From Prauserella halophila (GTDB taxonomy: Bacteria > Actinomycetota > Actinomycetes > Mycobacteriales > Pseudonocardiaceae): a stretch of 64,000 nt of DNA. Below the pieces are notes generated by a model. It was not told where the DNA came from and did no database searches. It saw only the letters and a program-made list of their open reading frames with translations. The stretch spans positions 1 to 64,000 of the forward strand of contig NZ_JAMTCQ010000014.1 in assembly GCF_024171895.1 (NCBI RefSeq), given 5' to 3'. Position numbers and translations under genes: made by a program. Below, one piece after another: positions 18,157 to 30,100 of the stretch; position 1 is the first letter of the stretch, and each line of letters starts with the position of its first letter.

Positions 18157-19173
18157 GTGACGAGCGCACCTTCCGCGAATCCGCCCACGGCGAGCACGGC
18201 CCGCCCGGTCGTCCTCGCCGTGGGCGTGATCGCCCTGGTGGCCGCAGGTGCCGTCAGTCTCGCCGTCGGTGCCCGCGCCGTGCCCGTCGGCGAGCTGTGG
18301 CAGGCGCTGGCGGACTTCGATCCGCGGGACGGTGACCACCTGGTCGTCCGCGACATCCGGCTACCGCGGATGGTGCTGGGCATCGCCGTCGGCGCCGCAC
18401 TCGCCGTCGGGGGCGCCCTGATCCAGACGCTGTCGCGGAATCCGCTCGCCGAACCGGGCATCCTCGGCGTCACCCACGGCGCCGGATTCGCGCTCACCGT
18501 GGGCGCCGCGCTGGGCCTGGCCGGCTCGGCGATCTCGCAGCTCGGTCTCGGTGTCGTCGGCTCGGTGCTGGCGACCGCGCTCGTCTACGCCGTCGGCAGG
18601 CATTCCACGCTGCGGCTGCTGCTCGCGGGTGTCGCGTTCTCCGCGGTGCTGATGGGCGTGTCGCTCGGCATCCGGCTCACCTCGCCGGACGCGCTGGACC
18701 AGTACCGGTTCTGGTCGGTCGGGTCGCTGGCCGGACGGGAACAGACCGACCTGACGGTGCCGCTCGTCGCGATCGGCCTCGCGCTCGCCGGCGCGCTGGT
18801 GATCGCACGGTCGCTCAACGCCGTCGCGCTCGGGGACACCGTCGCGCACACGCTGGGCGCCGACGTCGCGCGGGTGCGCACGGTGACGCTGCTGCTGATC
18901 ACCGTGCTGGCCGGCGCGGCGACCGCCGTCGCGGGGCCGATCCTGTTCGTCGGGCTGATCGTGCCGCACCTGCTGCGCAGGCTGACCGCCGGTTCGGTGC
19001 CGTGGCTCGTCGGCCTGTCGGCGCTCGTGGGGCCGATCCTGATGCTCGTGGCGGACACGATCGCCCGCGTGCTGCTGCACACCGGCGAGGTGCCGGTCGC
19101 GATCGTCACCGCCTTCCTCGGCGGCCCGATGCTGATCTGGGTGGTCCGGCGGTACGGGGCGGGGTCACTGTGA
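18157..19173 (+). CDS. Ferric-siderophore ABC transporter permease 1 (FecCD)
   Basis: 338 residues with about ten membrane helices. Family motifs: RDIRLPRMVLGIAVGAALAVGGALIQTLSRNPLAEPGILGVTHGA (FecCD signature), LLLAGVAFSAVLMG, FWSVGSLAGR, and VGLIVPHLLRRLTAG, which is the coupling-helix region contacting the ATPase. FepD-type. GTG at 18157; the stop overlaps a GTG at 19170 that is in frame with the second permease. Confidence 0.94.
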   Translation: MTSAPSANPPTASTARPVVLAVGVIALVAAGAVSLAVGARAVPVGELWQALADFDPRDGDHLVVRDIRLPRMVLGIAVGAALAVGGALIQTLSRNPLAEPGILGVTHGAGFALTVGAALGLAGSAISQLGLGVVGSVLATALVYAVGRHSTLRLLLAGVAFSAVLMGVSLGIRLTSPDALDQYRFWSVGSLAGREQTDLTVPLVAIGLALAGALVIARSLNAVALGDTVAHTLGADVARVRTVTLLLITVLAGAATAVAGPILFVGLIVPHLLRRLTAGSVPWLVGLSALVGPILMLVADTIARVLLHTGEVPVAIVTAFLGGPMLIWVVRRYGAGSL

Positions 19174-19182
19174 CCGACACGC

Positions 19183-19272
19183 AGCAGCCCGACACGCAGA
19201 ACCCCGGAACGCAGAAACCCGGCACGCAGAAACCCGGAACACAGAACCCCGGCACGCAGAACCCCGACACGT
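19183..19272 (+). repeat. 15-bp tandem repeats at the start of the second permease
   Basis: Six units on the theme ACGCAGAACCCCGGC span this stretch. In frame with the permease they would encode NPGTQ/KPGTQ pentapeptides. The array lies between the GTG at 19170 and the GTG at 19293, which has a proper Shine-Dalgarno. It may therefore be an untranslated spacer that happens to be open, or a variable cytoplasmic N-terminal tail. Confidence 0.75.
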
Positions 19273-19292
19273 ATGACGTGAGGGAGACGCCC

Positions 19293-20321
19293 GTGAGCGG
19301 ACGGACCTCGACGGTACGCGTGCCGGTCGGCGACCGCGCGTGGTTCGTCCAGCGCCGCACGATCACCCTCGTCCTGGGCTGCGCCGCGGCGATGCTCGGG
19401 CTCGGGTTCGTCGGCCTGTCCTACGGCACGAGCTGGGCCACACCCGGCGAGGTGTTCGGCGCGCTGACGGGACTGGAACCGTCCGTGGTCATCGCCGAGT
19501 GGCGCGCACCCCGGGTCGTGGCGGGAATCCTGTTCGGCGCCGCACTCGGCGTGGCGGGTGCGATCTTCCAGAACCTGACGCGCAACCCGATGGGAAGCCC
19601 GGACATCATCGGCCTGGACGCGGGCGCCTACACCGGTGCGCTGCTGGTCATGACCGTGTTCGCGGGCGCGTCGATGACCGTCGCGTTCGGATCCGTCGTC
19701 GGCGGGCTGGTCACCGCGGCGCTGGTGTACTCGCTGTCGCGGTCGAACGGCCTGTCGGGCATGCGGCTGGTCGTCATCGGCATCGCCGTCAACGCGATGA
19801 TCACGGCGCTGAACAACTGGCTCGTGCTGCGCGCGGAGCTCGAGGTCGCGATGGCCGCGGTCGGCTGGAACTCCGGGTCGCTCAACGGCATCGACTGGGA
19901 CGACCTGATCCTGCCGTTCGCCGTCCTCTCGGTGCTGCTGACCGTCGCCGCTCTGCGCTCGCAGACGCTGCACCAGTCGGCGCTCGGCGATGCGATCGCG
20001 GTGTCGACCGGAGTGCCGCTGGAGCGGCAGCGGATGCTGATGGTGCTGGTCGGCGTCGGTTGCACCGCGACGGTGACGGCGGTGGCCGGACCGGTGGCGT
20101 TCATCGCGCTGGCCGCGCCGCAGATCGGCCGCAGACTCGCGAAGGCGCCGGGAATCCCGCTGCTGCCCGCCGCACTGACCGGCGCGGTGCTGCTGCAGCT
20201 GGCCGACCTCATCGCGCAGATGCTGCTCGCCCCCGTGTCCCTTCCCGTCGGCGTCGTCACGACGGCGATCGGCGGCGGTTACCTGATCTGGCTGCTCGCC
20301 CAGGAGGTGCGGCGGAGATGA
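19293..20321 (+). CDS. Ferric-siderophore ABC transporter permease 2 (FecCD)
   Basis: 342 residues from GTG at 19293, behind AGGGAG with a 6-bp spacer. That is the usual FecCD length. An alternative start at 19170 (GTGA overlap) would add 41 residues, mostly PGTQ repeats. Motifs: EWRAPRVVAGILFGAALGVAGAIFQNLTRNPMGSPDIIGLDAGA, VIGIAVNAMITALNNWLV, WNSGSLNG, and FIALAAPQIGRRLAKAP (ATPase-coupling loop). FepG-type, forming a heterodimer with the preceding permease. The stop overlaps the ATPase start. Confidence 0.92.
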   Translation: MSGRTSTVRVPVGDRAWFVQRRTITLVLGCAAAMLGLGFVGLSYGTSWATPGEVFGALTGLEPSVVIAEWRAPRVVAGILFGAALGVAGAIFQNLTRNPMGSPDIIGLDAGAYTGALLVMTVFAGASMTVAFGSVVGGLVTAALVYSLSRSNGLSGMRLVVIGIAVNAMITALNNWLVLRAELEVAMAAVGWNSGSLNGIDWDDLILPFAVLSVLLTVAALRSQTLHQSALGDAIAVSTGVPLERQRMLMVLVGVGCTATVTAVAGPVAFIALAAPQIGRRLAKAPGIPLLPAALTGAVLLQLADLIAQMLLAPVSLPVGVVTTAIGGGYLIWLLAQEVRRR

Positions 20322-21091
20322 CCACCCGACTGTCCGCTCGGGACGTGACCCTGAGCTACGGCGAGCGGGTCGTGTCGACCCGGCTCAGCCTCGACGTCCC
20401 CGACGGCGCGTTCACCGCCGTCGTCGGGCCCAACGGCTGTGGGAAGTCGACGTTGCTGCGGGCGTTCGTCCGGCTGCTGAAACCCGGCGAGGGCACGGTG
20501 TCGCTGGATTCCCGTTCCGTGACGGACTTTCCGGCGAAGGCCCTCGCGCGGGAACTGGCATTCCTGCCGCAGGATCCGCTCGCACCCGAGGGCATCACGG
20601 TGCGCCAGCTCGTCGCACGGGGCCGGTATCCGCACCAGTCGCTACTGGCGCTGTGGACCGCGGGCGACGAACGGGCGGTGGCCGAGGCGATGGACACCGC
20701 CGAGGTGGAGGACTTCGCCGACCGGCCGGTGGCCGAGCTCTCGGGCGGGCAACGCCAGCGCGTGTGGGTGGCGATGGTGCTCGCACAGGACACGCCGTAC
20801 CTGCTGCTCGACGAGCCGACGTCCTTTTTGGACATCACGCACCAGTACCGGCTGCTGGCCCTGCTCTCGCGACTGCGGGACGAGGGCCGCACCGTGATCG
20901 CGGTGCTGCACGACATCAACCAGGCGTGCCGGTTCGCCGACCATCTCGTCGCGATGAAGGACGGCCGGGTCGCGGCCGAGGGCGCTGCCGCCGACGTCGT
21001 CGACGCGGCCCTGATCAAGGACGTGTTCGACCTGCCGAGCGTGATCGTCGCCGACCCGGTGAGCGGCACGCCGATGGTCGTCCCCGAATAG
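20318..21091 (+). CDS. Ferric-siderophore ABC transporter ATPase
   Basis: 257 residues, FepC-type. Walker A VGPNGCGKSTLL, Q-loop FLPQDPLAPEGITV, signature LSGGQRQRVW, Walker B LLLDEPT, and H-loop VLHDINQACRF. All catalytic residues are present. ATG at 20318 overlaps the permease stop (ATGA), with AGGAGGT 9 bp upstream. It completes a full importer (lipoprotein, two permeases, ATPase) inside the biosynthetic operon. Confidence 0.96.
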   Translation: MTTRLSARDVTLSYGERVVSTRLSLDVPDGAFTAVVGPNGCGKSTLLRAFVRLLKPGEGTVSLDSRSVTDFPAKALARELAFLPQDPLAPEGITVRQLVARGRYPHQSLLALWTAGDERAVAEAMDTAEVEDFADRPVAELSGGQRQRVWVAMVLAQDTPYLLLDEPTSFLDITHQYRLLALLSRLRDEGRTVIAVLHDINQACRFADHLVAMKDGRVAAEGAAADVVDAALIKDVFDLPSVIVADPVSGTPMVVPE

Positions 21092-21149
21092 CGGCAGCCG
21101 CCACCGGCCGCACACGGCCGGCCCTGCCCGAAGCGTTCGTGAGGAGCGA

Positions 21150-24100
21150 GTGTTGTCATCGTCGGAACCTGCGGAATCCGCGGCACCTGCCGCCGAGCTG
21201 TTCGAGCTGACCAGCGCACAGCTGGGCATCTGGAACGCCCAGCGCCTCGAACCGGATTCGCCGTACTACGTCGTCGGCGACGTCGTGGAGCTCAGCGGTG
21301 CGGAGCCGGTGGACGTCGCGCGGCTGGCCGAAGCGATGACCGGCACGGTCGGCGAGGCGGAGTCGCTGCGACTGCGGCTGGCCGAGACCTCCGACGGGCC
21401 GCGCCAGTGGGTGAGTGACGAACCGGTGCCCGCGCCGCGGGTGGTCGACGTCAGCGGAGAACCCGATCCGATGGCGGCCGCCGAGGAGCTGGTCGCGCGG
21501 GAGCGGTGCGCACTCGCCGAATCGACGCGCGGCATGACCGGCCGCCCGCTGTACACGCAGACGATCATCACGCTGTCCGCCACGGACGTCCGGTACACGC
21601 AGCTGGGCCACCACCTGGTGTTCGACGGCTACAGCGCGGCGATGCTGGCCCGCCGCACGGCCGCCCGGTACACGGCGCTCGTGCGCGGCGAGGACCCGCC
21701 GAAGTGCCCGTTCAGCCCGTTTGCCGACGTCGTCGCCGCCGACCGAGACTACCTGGCCGGCGACAAGCCCGAGGCCGACCGTGCGTACTGGGTCGACCGG
21801 ATGACGCCGCTGCCGGATCTGCCCGAGTGGACGGCACCCGGTTCCGGTCTCGCGGACACGGTCTCGGCGAGTGCGGAGCTGGGCGCCGAGGACCTGGCCG
21901 AGCTGCGCGCGTGCGCGGACCGGGAGGGCGTCACGTGGGGCGACGCTCTCCTGGCCTGCTACGCGGTGTTCCTGCACCGCGTGCTCGGCCGCAGCGATGT
22001 GCTGTTCGCGTTGCCGTTGATGTGCCGCACCAGCGCGGCGGAACTGCGGACGCCGGCGATGGCGGTGAACGTGCTGCCGCTGCGGGTCGAGGTGCGCGGT
22101 GGCGACACCCTCGGCGTCGTCGCGCGGCGCGTGGCCGGGGAGATGCGCGAGCTGCGCGCCCACCAGCGTTACCGCGGCGAGAACCTGCCGCGCGACCTGG
22201 CGGCTCCGGGTGCCGGGGCGATCCTGCACGGCGCGGGGGTGAACCTGAAGGCGTTCGATCTGACGCTGGATTTCGCCGGTTCGCAGGGCGTGATGCGCAA
22301 CGTCGCGGGCGGTCCGCCGGAGGACATGGGACTGAGCGTGCTGCCGAGCCGCGGCGGCGGACTGCTGCTCGGGTTCGAAGTGGACGCCCGCACCCATTCG
22401 CAGTCCGATGTGGACGCACGGCTCGACGCGGTGCGCTCGATCGTCCGGCAGCTGTCCGCGGATCCGGACCGCACGGCAGGGCGGGTGTCGCTGTTGTCCG
22501 AGGACACCCGGGCCGCCGTGCTCGAGGCGTGGGCGCCGGCCGCGATCCCGGGTGAACCCGCGGCGGTGCCGGACGTCCTGGCCGCGCTGGCGGCGTCCCG
22601 CGGTGGCGACACCGCGCTGGTCTGCGGTGCCGAACGGATTACCTACGCCGAGCTGGCCGCGCGGGTGCACCGGCTCGCGCGGGCGCTGCGGGCGCGCGGC
22701 GCGGGTCCGGACGATCTGGTGGCCGTCGCGCTGCCGCGGTCGGCCGACCTCGTCGTGGCGCTGCTCGCCGCGCTCGACGCGGGGGCGGCGTTCCAGCCCC
22801 TCGACCTCGACCATCCCGATGAGCGCCTGCGCCTGCTGCTCGACGACGCGCGGCCCGCGCTGGTGGTCACCGATCCGGCGCTCGGCCGCAACCTCGGCGC
22901 GTGGTCCACGATCGCCGTCGCCGATGCGGCGAGGTGCGACGACCGTCCACTGTCTACCGGCGAACGGGCACGGCAGCGCAGGCCGGAGGATCTGGCGTAT
23001 CTCATCCACACGTCGGGCTCGACGGGTACGCCGAAGGGTGTGCTCGTGCCCTCGGCGGGTCTGCAGGCGCTGCTGCACCACCAGCGCGCGACGGTCGTCG
23101 CCGAGACCGAACGCCGTGCCGGCCGCAGGCTGCGCGTCGCGCACACGTACTCGTTCGCGTTCGACTCCGCGCTGGACCAGTTGCTGTGGCTGCTGTGCGG
23201 GCACGAACTGCACCTCTACGACACCGACGTCACCAAGGACGCCGACGCGCTGCTGGCCGCCTATGCCCGCGACGCGATCGACGTCGTCGACACCACGCCG
23301 GCCCTGGCCGCACCGCTCGTCGAGGCCGGCCTGCTCACCGGGGCGCACCGGCCGTCGCTGCTCGTGCTCGGCGGGGAGGCGACGCCGCCCGCGCTGTGGC
23401 GTCGCATCGCCGAGTCCGATGTGGACGGTCGCAACATCTACGGCCCCACCGAGGCGACCGTCGACGCGGCCTACGCCGGCATCGACGGCGACACCCCGGT
23501 GATCGGCACACCCCTGGCGGGGATGCGCGCGTACCTGCTGGACAACGCGCTGCAGCCGGTTGCGCCGGGCGCGGTGGGGGAGCTGTACCTCGCGGGGCCG
23601 CAGCTCGCGCGCGGGTACCTCGGCCGGTTCGCCGGTACCGCCGAACGATTCGTGGCCGATCCGTACGGGCCGCCCGGCGACCGGATGTACCGCACCGGCG
23701 ACCTCGCCCGGTGGACTCCCGGGCGCGGGTTCGACTACCTGGGCCGCGCCGACGGCCAGGTGAAGATCCGCGGCCACCGCGTCGAGGTCGGCGAGGTCGA
23801 GGCCGAGCTCGGCGCGCTGCCCGGGGTGAGCGGCGCCGCCGCGACGGTCCGCCGCGATACGGCGACGCCGCGGCTCGTCGGATATGTCGTCCCCGAACGC
23901 GGCGCGGCCCCGGCACCGGACGGGATCCGCGACAGTCTCGCCGAGCGGCTGCCCGACCACCTGGTGCCGTCGGCGGTCGTCGTGCTCGACGAGCTGCCGC
24001 TCACCGTCAGCGGCAAGGTCGACCGCGCGGCGCTGCCCGTGCCGCGCGCCACGACGTCCGGCAGGCCGGCGTCGACCGAACGCGAACGGCTGCTGTGCGC

Positions 24101-27100
24101 CGTCGTCGCCGAGGTGTTCGACCTGGCACCCGACGAGGTCGGCCCGGACGACGACTTCTTCGGCCTCGGCGGCGACAGCATCAGCGCGATCAGCGTCAGC
24201 AGCCGCCTCCGCGGCCACGGGTTCGAGTTGCGTCCGCGCGATCTGCTCGCCCGGCGCGACCTCGCCTCGCTGGCGGCCGGACTGTCCGCATCCGATGACG
24301 ACGCCGTGCCCGCCGTCGCCGACGAACCGGTCGGCACGCTGCCCGCACCGCCGATCGCCCGCGGCCTGCTCGACCCGCATCCCGACCCGGCTTCCGTCGC
24401 GGACTATGCACAGTGGACGGTCGTCACGACGAGCACGCCGCTGGAACGCCCGGCCCTGGTCACCGGGCTCGGCGTCGTCGTGGACACGCACGCCGCGCTG
24501 CGACTGCGGCTGACCGGACGCCGGGAGCTCGAGGTGCGGCCCGTCACGGAGGTCGCCGCCGAGAGCATGGTCTCGACCGCACCCGCAGGCGCCGATCCGG
24601 CCGACGTGGCGCAGCGCCTCGCGGCCGAGCTGGACCCGGTCGCGGGCGAGCTGCTGCGGCTGGCCCTCGTCGGCGACGACCGGCTCGTGATCGTCGTGCA
24701 CCACCTCGTGATGGACGGCGTGTCCTGGCGGGTCCTGCTGCCGGACCTGCGAGCCGCCTGCCGCGGTGACGTGCTCGCGCCCGCGGGCACGTCGTGGCGG
24801 GCGCACGCGCTGGCGCTGGCCGAGCAGGGCGCCTCGGGCGAGCGGCGCGGCGAACTCGACCACTGGCGGGCCGCCGCCGATCCGGCGATCCGGCCGCTCG
24901 GCCTGCCTGCGCTCGACCCCGAGCAGGACACGGTCGCGACGGCCCGCCGCGACGTTACCGTCGTGAGTACGCGGTCGTCGGCCGCCGCGCTGACGTCCCT
25001 GCCCGCGGCGTACCGCACCGGAACCGACGAGGTGCTCCTCGCGGCGCTGACGCTGGCGGTGCAGGCCGTGCGCGCCCGGACACCGGGGGAGGCGCATCCG
25101 CGCCCGGCCGCCGTCGGGATCACGGTCGAAAGCCACGGCCGTGAACCGCTCACGCCCGGCGCGGACCTCTCGCGCACGATCGGCTGGTTCACCGCGGAGT
25201 TCCCCGTGCGCGTTCCCGCCGAGACGCTGCGGACCGATGCGGAACTGCGCGACGCACTGGCGGGCGGCCACGCGGCCGGACGGCTGCTGCGCGCCGTCAA
25301 GGAGGCTCGCCGCGCCGTGCCCGACGGCGGCCTCGGCCACGGCATCCTGCGCCACCTCGACGACGGCGCCGAGTTCGCCCCGGCACCGCCGGAGGTGCTG
25401 CTCAACTACCTCGGCCGGTTCGCCGCGCCGGAGGGCGGCGACTGGCGACTGCCCGAACGCGAGGCCTTCGGAGTCCTCGAACCCGACGGCAAGGCGCTCG
25501 AACAGGTCCTGGCGCTGAACTGCTTCGTCCACGAGCACGGCCCGGACGACGGTGCCGGTGACGCTGCCGGAGACGGTGGCGTTGCCGGAGACGGTGGCGT
25601 TGCCGGCGGTGGTGATGCGGGCGGCGGTCCGCGCCTCGCCGTCGAATGGACCGCCGCGGGCAGGCTCGTCGGTGCCGACCTCCTCGCCGACCTGCAGCGC
25701 GCCTGGTCCGAGGCCCTCGACGCGCTCGCCGCCCACGCCGAACGCCTCGGTCCCGGTGGTGGTGGACTCACGCCGTCCGATCTGCCGCTCGTGTCGCTGA
25801 CCCAGGCCGACATCGACGCGCTCGAACGGCAGCGCCCCGTGTCGGACGTGCTGCCCGCGACGGCGCTGCAGGCCGGGCTGTCGTTCCACACGATGGCCGC
25901 AGGCGAGACCGACGCGGACGTGTACATCGTGCAGGCCGTGCTCACGCTCACCGGCGAACTGGACGAGCGGCGGCTCGCCGAGGCCGCCCGGGAGCTGCTG
26001 CGCAGGCAGCCCGCCCTGCGCGTGCACCTCGCGACGACCGCGGCGGGCGAGGTCGTGCAGGTCGTGCCCGCCGAGGTCGATGTGGACTGGCAGCACGTCG
26101 ACATGTCCACGGTGGACACCGTGGCGGCTGCTTCCGGCGACCCGGATGTCGAGGCGGCGTTCGCCGCGCGGTGCCGCGAGGAGCTGGAGCGGCCGTTCGA
26201 TCCCGAGGTGCCGCCGCTGATCCGGTTCTGCCTCGTCCGGTTCGGCCCGGCCGAGCACCGGCTCGTGCTCACCAACCACCACGCGCTCCTCGACGGCTGG
26301 TCGATGCCGCTGACCGGGCGGACGCTGCTCGGCCTGTATCGCGAACTCGGCGGCGGCCCCGTGGTGGCGCCGTCGGCGTCGCTGCAGGACTACCACCACT
26401 GGCTGGCGGACCGCGACCGCAGTGCGGCACGCGGCGCATGGCGCGACGCACTGTCCGGTGTGGACGAATCGACCCGGCTGGCGCCCGCGACGGCGCGGCG
26501 GGAGGTCGTCCGGCCGCAGGACATCACGCTGGATCTGGGGGAGGAGTTCAGCAAGCGGCTGAGCGCCTTCGCGCGCGACCGGGGCATCACGGTCACCACG
26601 GTGCTGCAGACGGCGTGGGGACTGCTGCTCGGCAGGCTGACCCGTAGGCGCGACGTCGTGTTCGGCTGCCCCACCTCCGGCAGGCCGCCCGAAGTGGACG
26701 GGGTCGAGTCGATGATCGGCCAGCTGGGCAACACGATTCCGGTGCGGGTGCAGTATCGCCCGGATCAGCCGGCGACCGAGCTGCTCGAGGCGGTCCACGA
26801 GGAATCGGTGGCGCTCGCCGAGCATCACCACCTCGGCCTGCCCGACATCCAGCGTGCCGTCGGCGCAGGCGACCTGTTCGACACGATGCTGGTGATGGAG
26901 AACTTCCCGTTCAACGGCGAAGGACTCGCGGTCGACGAGCAGGTCGCACTCGCCGGTGTCGACATCACCGACGCCACGCACTATCCGCTCACCGTCATCG
27001 CGCTGCCCGGCGACACGCTGAGCCTCGTGCTCAGCTACCAGCCGCACGCGCTGTCCGCCGACACCGTGCGCGGATACTCCCGGTGGCTGCACACGCTGCT

Positions 27101-30100
27101 GACCGAACTGGTGGCCGCACCCGACCGGCCCGTCGGCCGGTTGCCGATGCTCGACGCCGGTGAGACGGCCACGGTGCTCGACCAGGGCACGTCCCGTCTC
27201 CCGAAGACACCCCGCGACGGGGTGCTGGAGACGTTCGCCGCGTGGGTGGACCGCACCCCCGAGGCCGAGGCGCTCGTGTGCCGGAGCCGCAGCCTGACCT
27301 ACGCCGAGCTCGACCGGCAGGCCAACCGTCTCGCCCACCGCCTGCTCGACGCGGGAGCGGGGCCGGAGGTGCCGGTCGGGATGCTGCTGGGCCGCGACGT
27401 CGAGATGATCGTCGCGCTGCTGGGCATACTCAAGGCCGGGGCGGTGTACCTGCCCCTCGACCCGGACTACCCGGCCGACCGGCTCGCGTACATGATCGGC
27501 GACGCGCGGCCCGCCGCGTTCGTCACCGACGCCGACGCGCTGGCGCGGCTCGGCGGGCAGGTTCCCGGGGACGGCGTCGTGGTGCGCACGGACGATCCGG
27601 ACGCGCAGGCCGTCGGCAGCGACGACGACCCGGCCGGCGCCCGCGCGGCGCTGACGCCGGATTCGCTGGCCTACATCATCTACACCTCCGGCACCACGGG
27701 AAATCCCAAGGGCGTGGCCGTGACGCACCGCGGCATTCCGGATCTGATCGCGCTGCAGGAAGAGGTCGTCGGGGTCACCGAACGCGACCGCTACCTGCAC
27801 TTCGCCTCGACCAGCTTCGACGTCGCGTTCTGGCAGACGATGGTGCCGCTGGCCTCCGGCGGAACGCTCGTCGTCGCGCCGGAGGAGGTGCGCGTGCCCG
27901 GCGACGAACTGCTCGACTACCTCGCCGAGCACCGGCTGACCGGGGTGAACCTGCTGCCGTCGTTCCTGTCGGCCGTGCCCGAGGACCGCATCGTGCCCGA
28001 CGACGTGTTCTTCGTGGTCGGCGCCGAACGGCTCGACCCGGAACTGGCCGACCGGTGGGGCACGGGCAGGCGCGCGCTGTTCAACGCCTACGGGCCGACC
28101 GAAGTGACCATCAACGCGGTCACCTGGCACTACGAACCGGGCGAGACCGGCGCCGTCCCCATCGGACGGCCGGACCCGAACGTGCGCGCCTACGTGCTCG
28201 ACGACGGCCTGCAGCCCGTCGGCACCGGCGTGGCCGGCGAGCTGTATCTGGCGGGGCCGAAACTCGCCCGCGGTTATCTCGGCAGGCCGGGGCAGACGTC
28301 GCAGGCGTTCGTGGCCGATCCGCACGGCGAGCCGGGATCGCGGATGTATCGCACCGGCGACGTCGTGTTCTGGCGTCCCGACGGGCAGCTGGTGTTCCTC
28401 GGCCGCGCGGATCGGCAGGTCAAGGTCCGAGGGTTCCGCATCGAACCCGCGGAGATCGAGACCGTGCTGACGCGGCATCCCGACGTCCGCGGCTGCGCCG
28501 TCGTCGTGCGGGGCGGCAGGCAACTCGTCGGCTACGTGATCCCGGCCGAGGGTGCGGAATTCGATCCGGTGCGGCTGCGGGAGGACCTGCTCGGACAGCT
28601 GCCCGACCACCTGGTCCCGGCCGCGTTCGTGCGGCTCGACCGGCTGCCGCTCACCCCGGGCGGGAAACTCGACTCCGGCGCGCTGCCCGCACCCGAACAC
28701 GCAGGCGACGGCGCGGGACGGGAGCCGTCGACCCACGCCGAGGAGGTGCTGCTCGGCATCGTCCGGGACGTGCTGGGCGCGGGTGATCTCCGCCTGGAGG
28801 ACCACTTCCTCGACGCCGGGGGCGACAGCATCGTCTCGTTGCAGGTCGTGTCCCGCGCGCGCAGGCAGGGGCTGCGGCTCGGGCCGCGGGACGTGCTCGA
28901 CGGCGGGACGATCGCGGGCATCGCGGCGCGCAGCACTGCCGCAGCGGCGAGTGCCGACGCCGGACCGTCCACAGGGGATGCCCCGCTCACCCCGGTGATG
29001 CGCGACCTGCTCGAGCGCGCACCCGAGCCCGGCGACTTCTGCCAGTGGACCGAGATCTGCGTCCCGGCGGGTGGTGACCTCGCCACGTGGTCGCAGGCCG
29101 TGGACGCCCTGCTGCGGACCCACGACGTGCTGCGGGCCCACCTCGCCGACGCCGGCGACGGTGCGGTGTTGCGGATTCCCGAACCGGGTTCGGTCACCGC
29201 GGCCGACGTGCTCACCCACGTCACGGCGACCGGCGAGGTGCGCGACCTCGTCGACGGCTGGATCGCCGACGTGCGCGGCCAGTTCGACGTCCACCACCCG
29301 CCGCTGGTGCGCGCGCTGTGGGTCGACCGTGGTCCCGGCGAACTGGGCCGGTTCGTGCTCGTGGCCCACCACCTGCTGGTCGACGGCGTGTCGTGGCGGG
29401 TGCTGCTCGACGACCTCGCCGACGCCTACGAGGGCAGGGAGCTGCCCAGGCCCACTCCGTTCCTGGGCTGGGCGCGGTCGCTGGCCTCGGCCGCCCATGC
29501 CCGGGCCGGTGAACTGCCGCACTGGCGCGGCGTCGGGCGCAACCCGCAGAAACGACTCACCCGCACCCGGTTCGATCCGCAGCGCGACACCGGTGCGACG
29601 GCGATGCACCACGAGTTCGCCCTGGACGCCGAGGCGAGCAGGACGCTCCTGACGAGCCTGCCCGCGGCCTACCACGCGACACCCGACACGGTGCTGTTGA
29701 CCGCGCTGACCCGGGCGATCGCCCGCTGGCTGGACCGCGCACCGGACCTGTACCTGGCGCTGGAAGGCCATGGCAGGCACGCGCCCGATCCGGCGGGCGA
29801 GGTCGACCTGTCGCGCACGGTCGGCTGGTTCACCGCGGTCCATCCGGCACGGATCACGCTGCCGGACGGGGACTCGGCCACGCAGCTGAAGGCCGTCAAG
29901 GAGCAGCTTCGCGCTCAGGGGGACGGCCTCGGCCACGGGATCCTTGCCGCGGCAGGACAGGTGAGCCCGGTGCGGCCCGACGTCAGCTGGAACTACCTCG
30001 GCCAGTTCGCCTCGGCGCCCGAGACCGAGCGCGCGTGGCAGGCGCCGCCGGGTTCGGCACCGTTCGGTTCCGGCGGTGACACGCTGCCGATGCCGCACAG

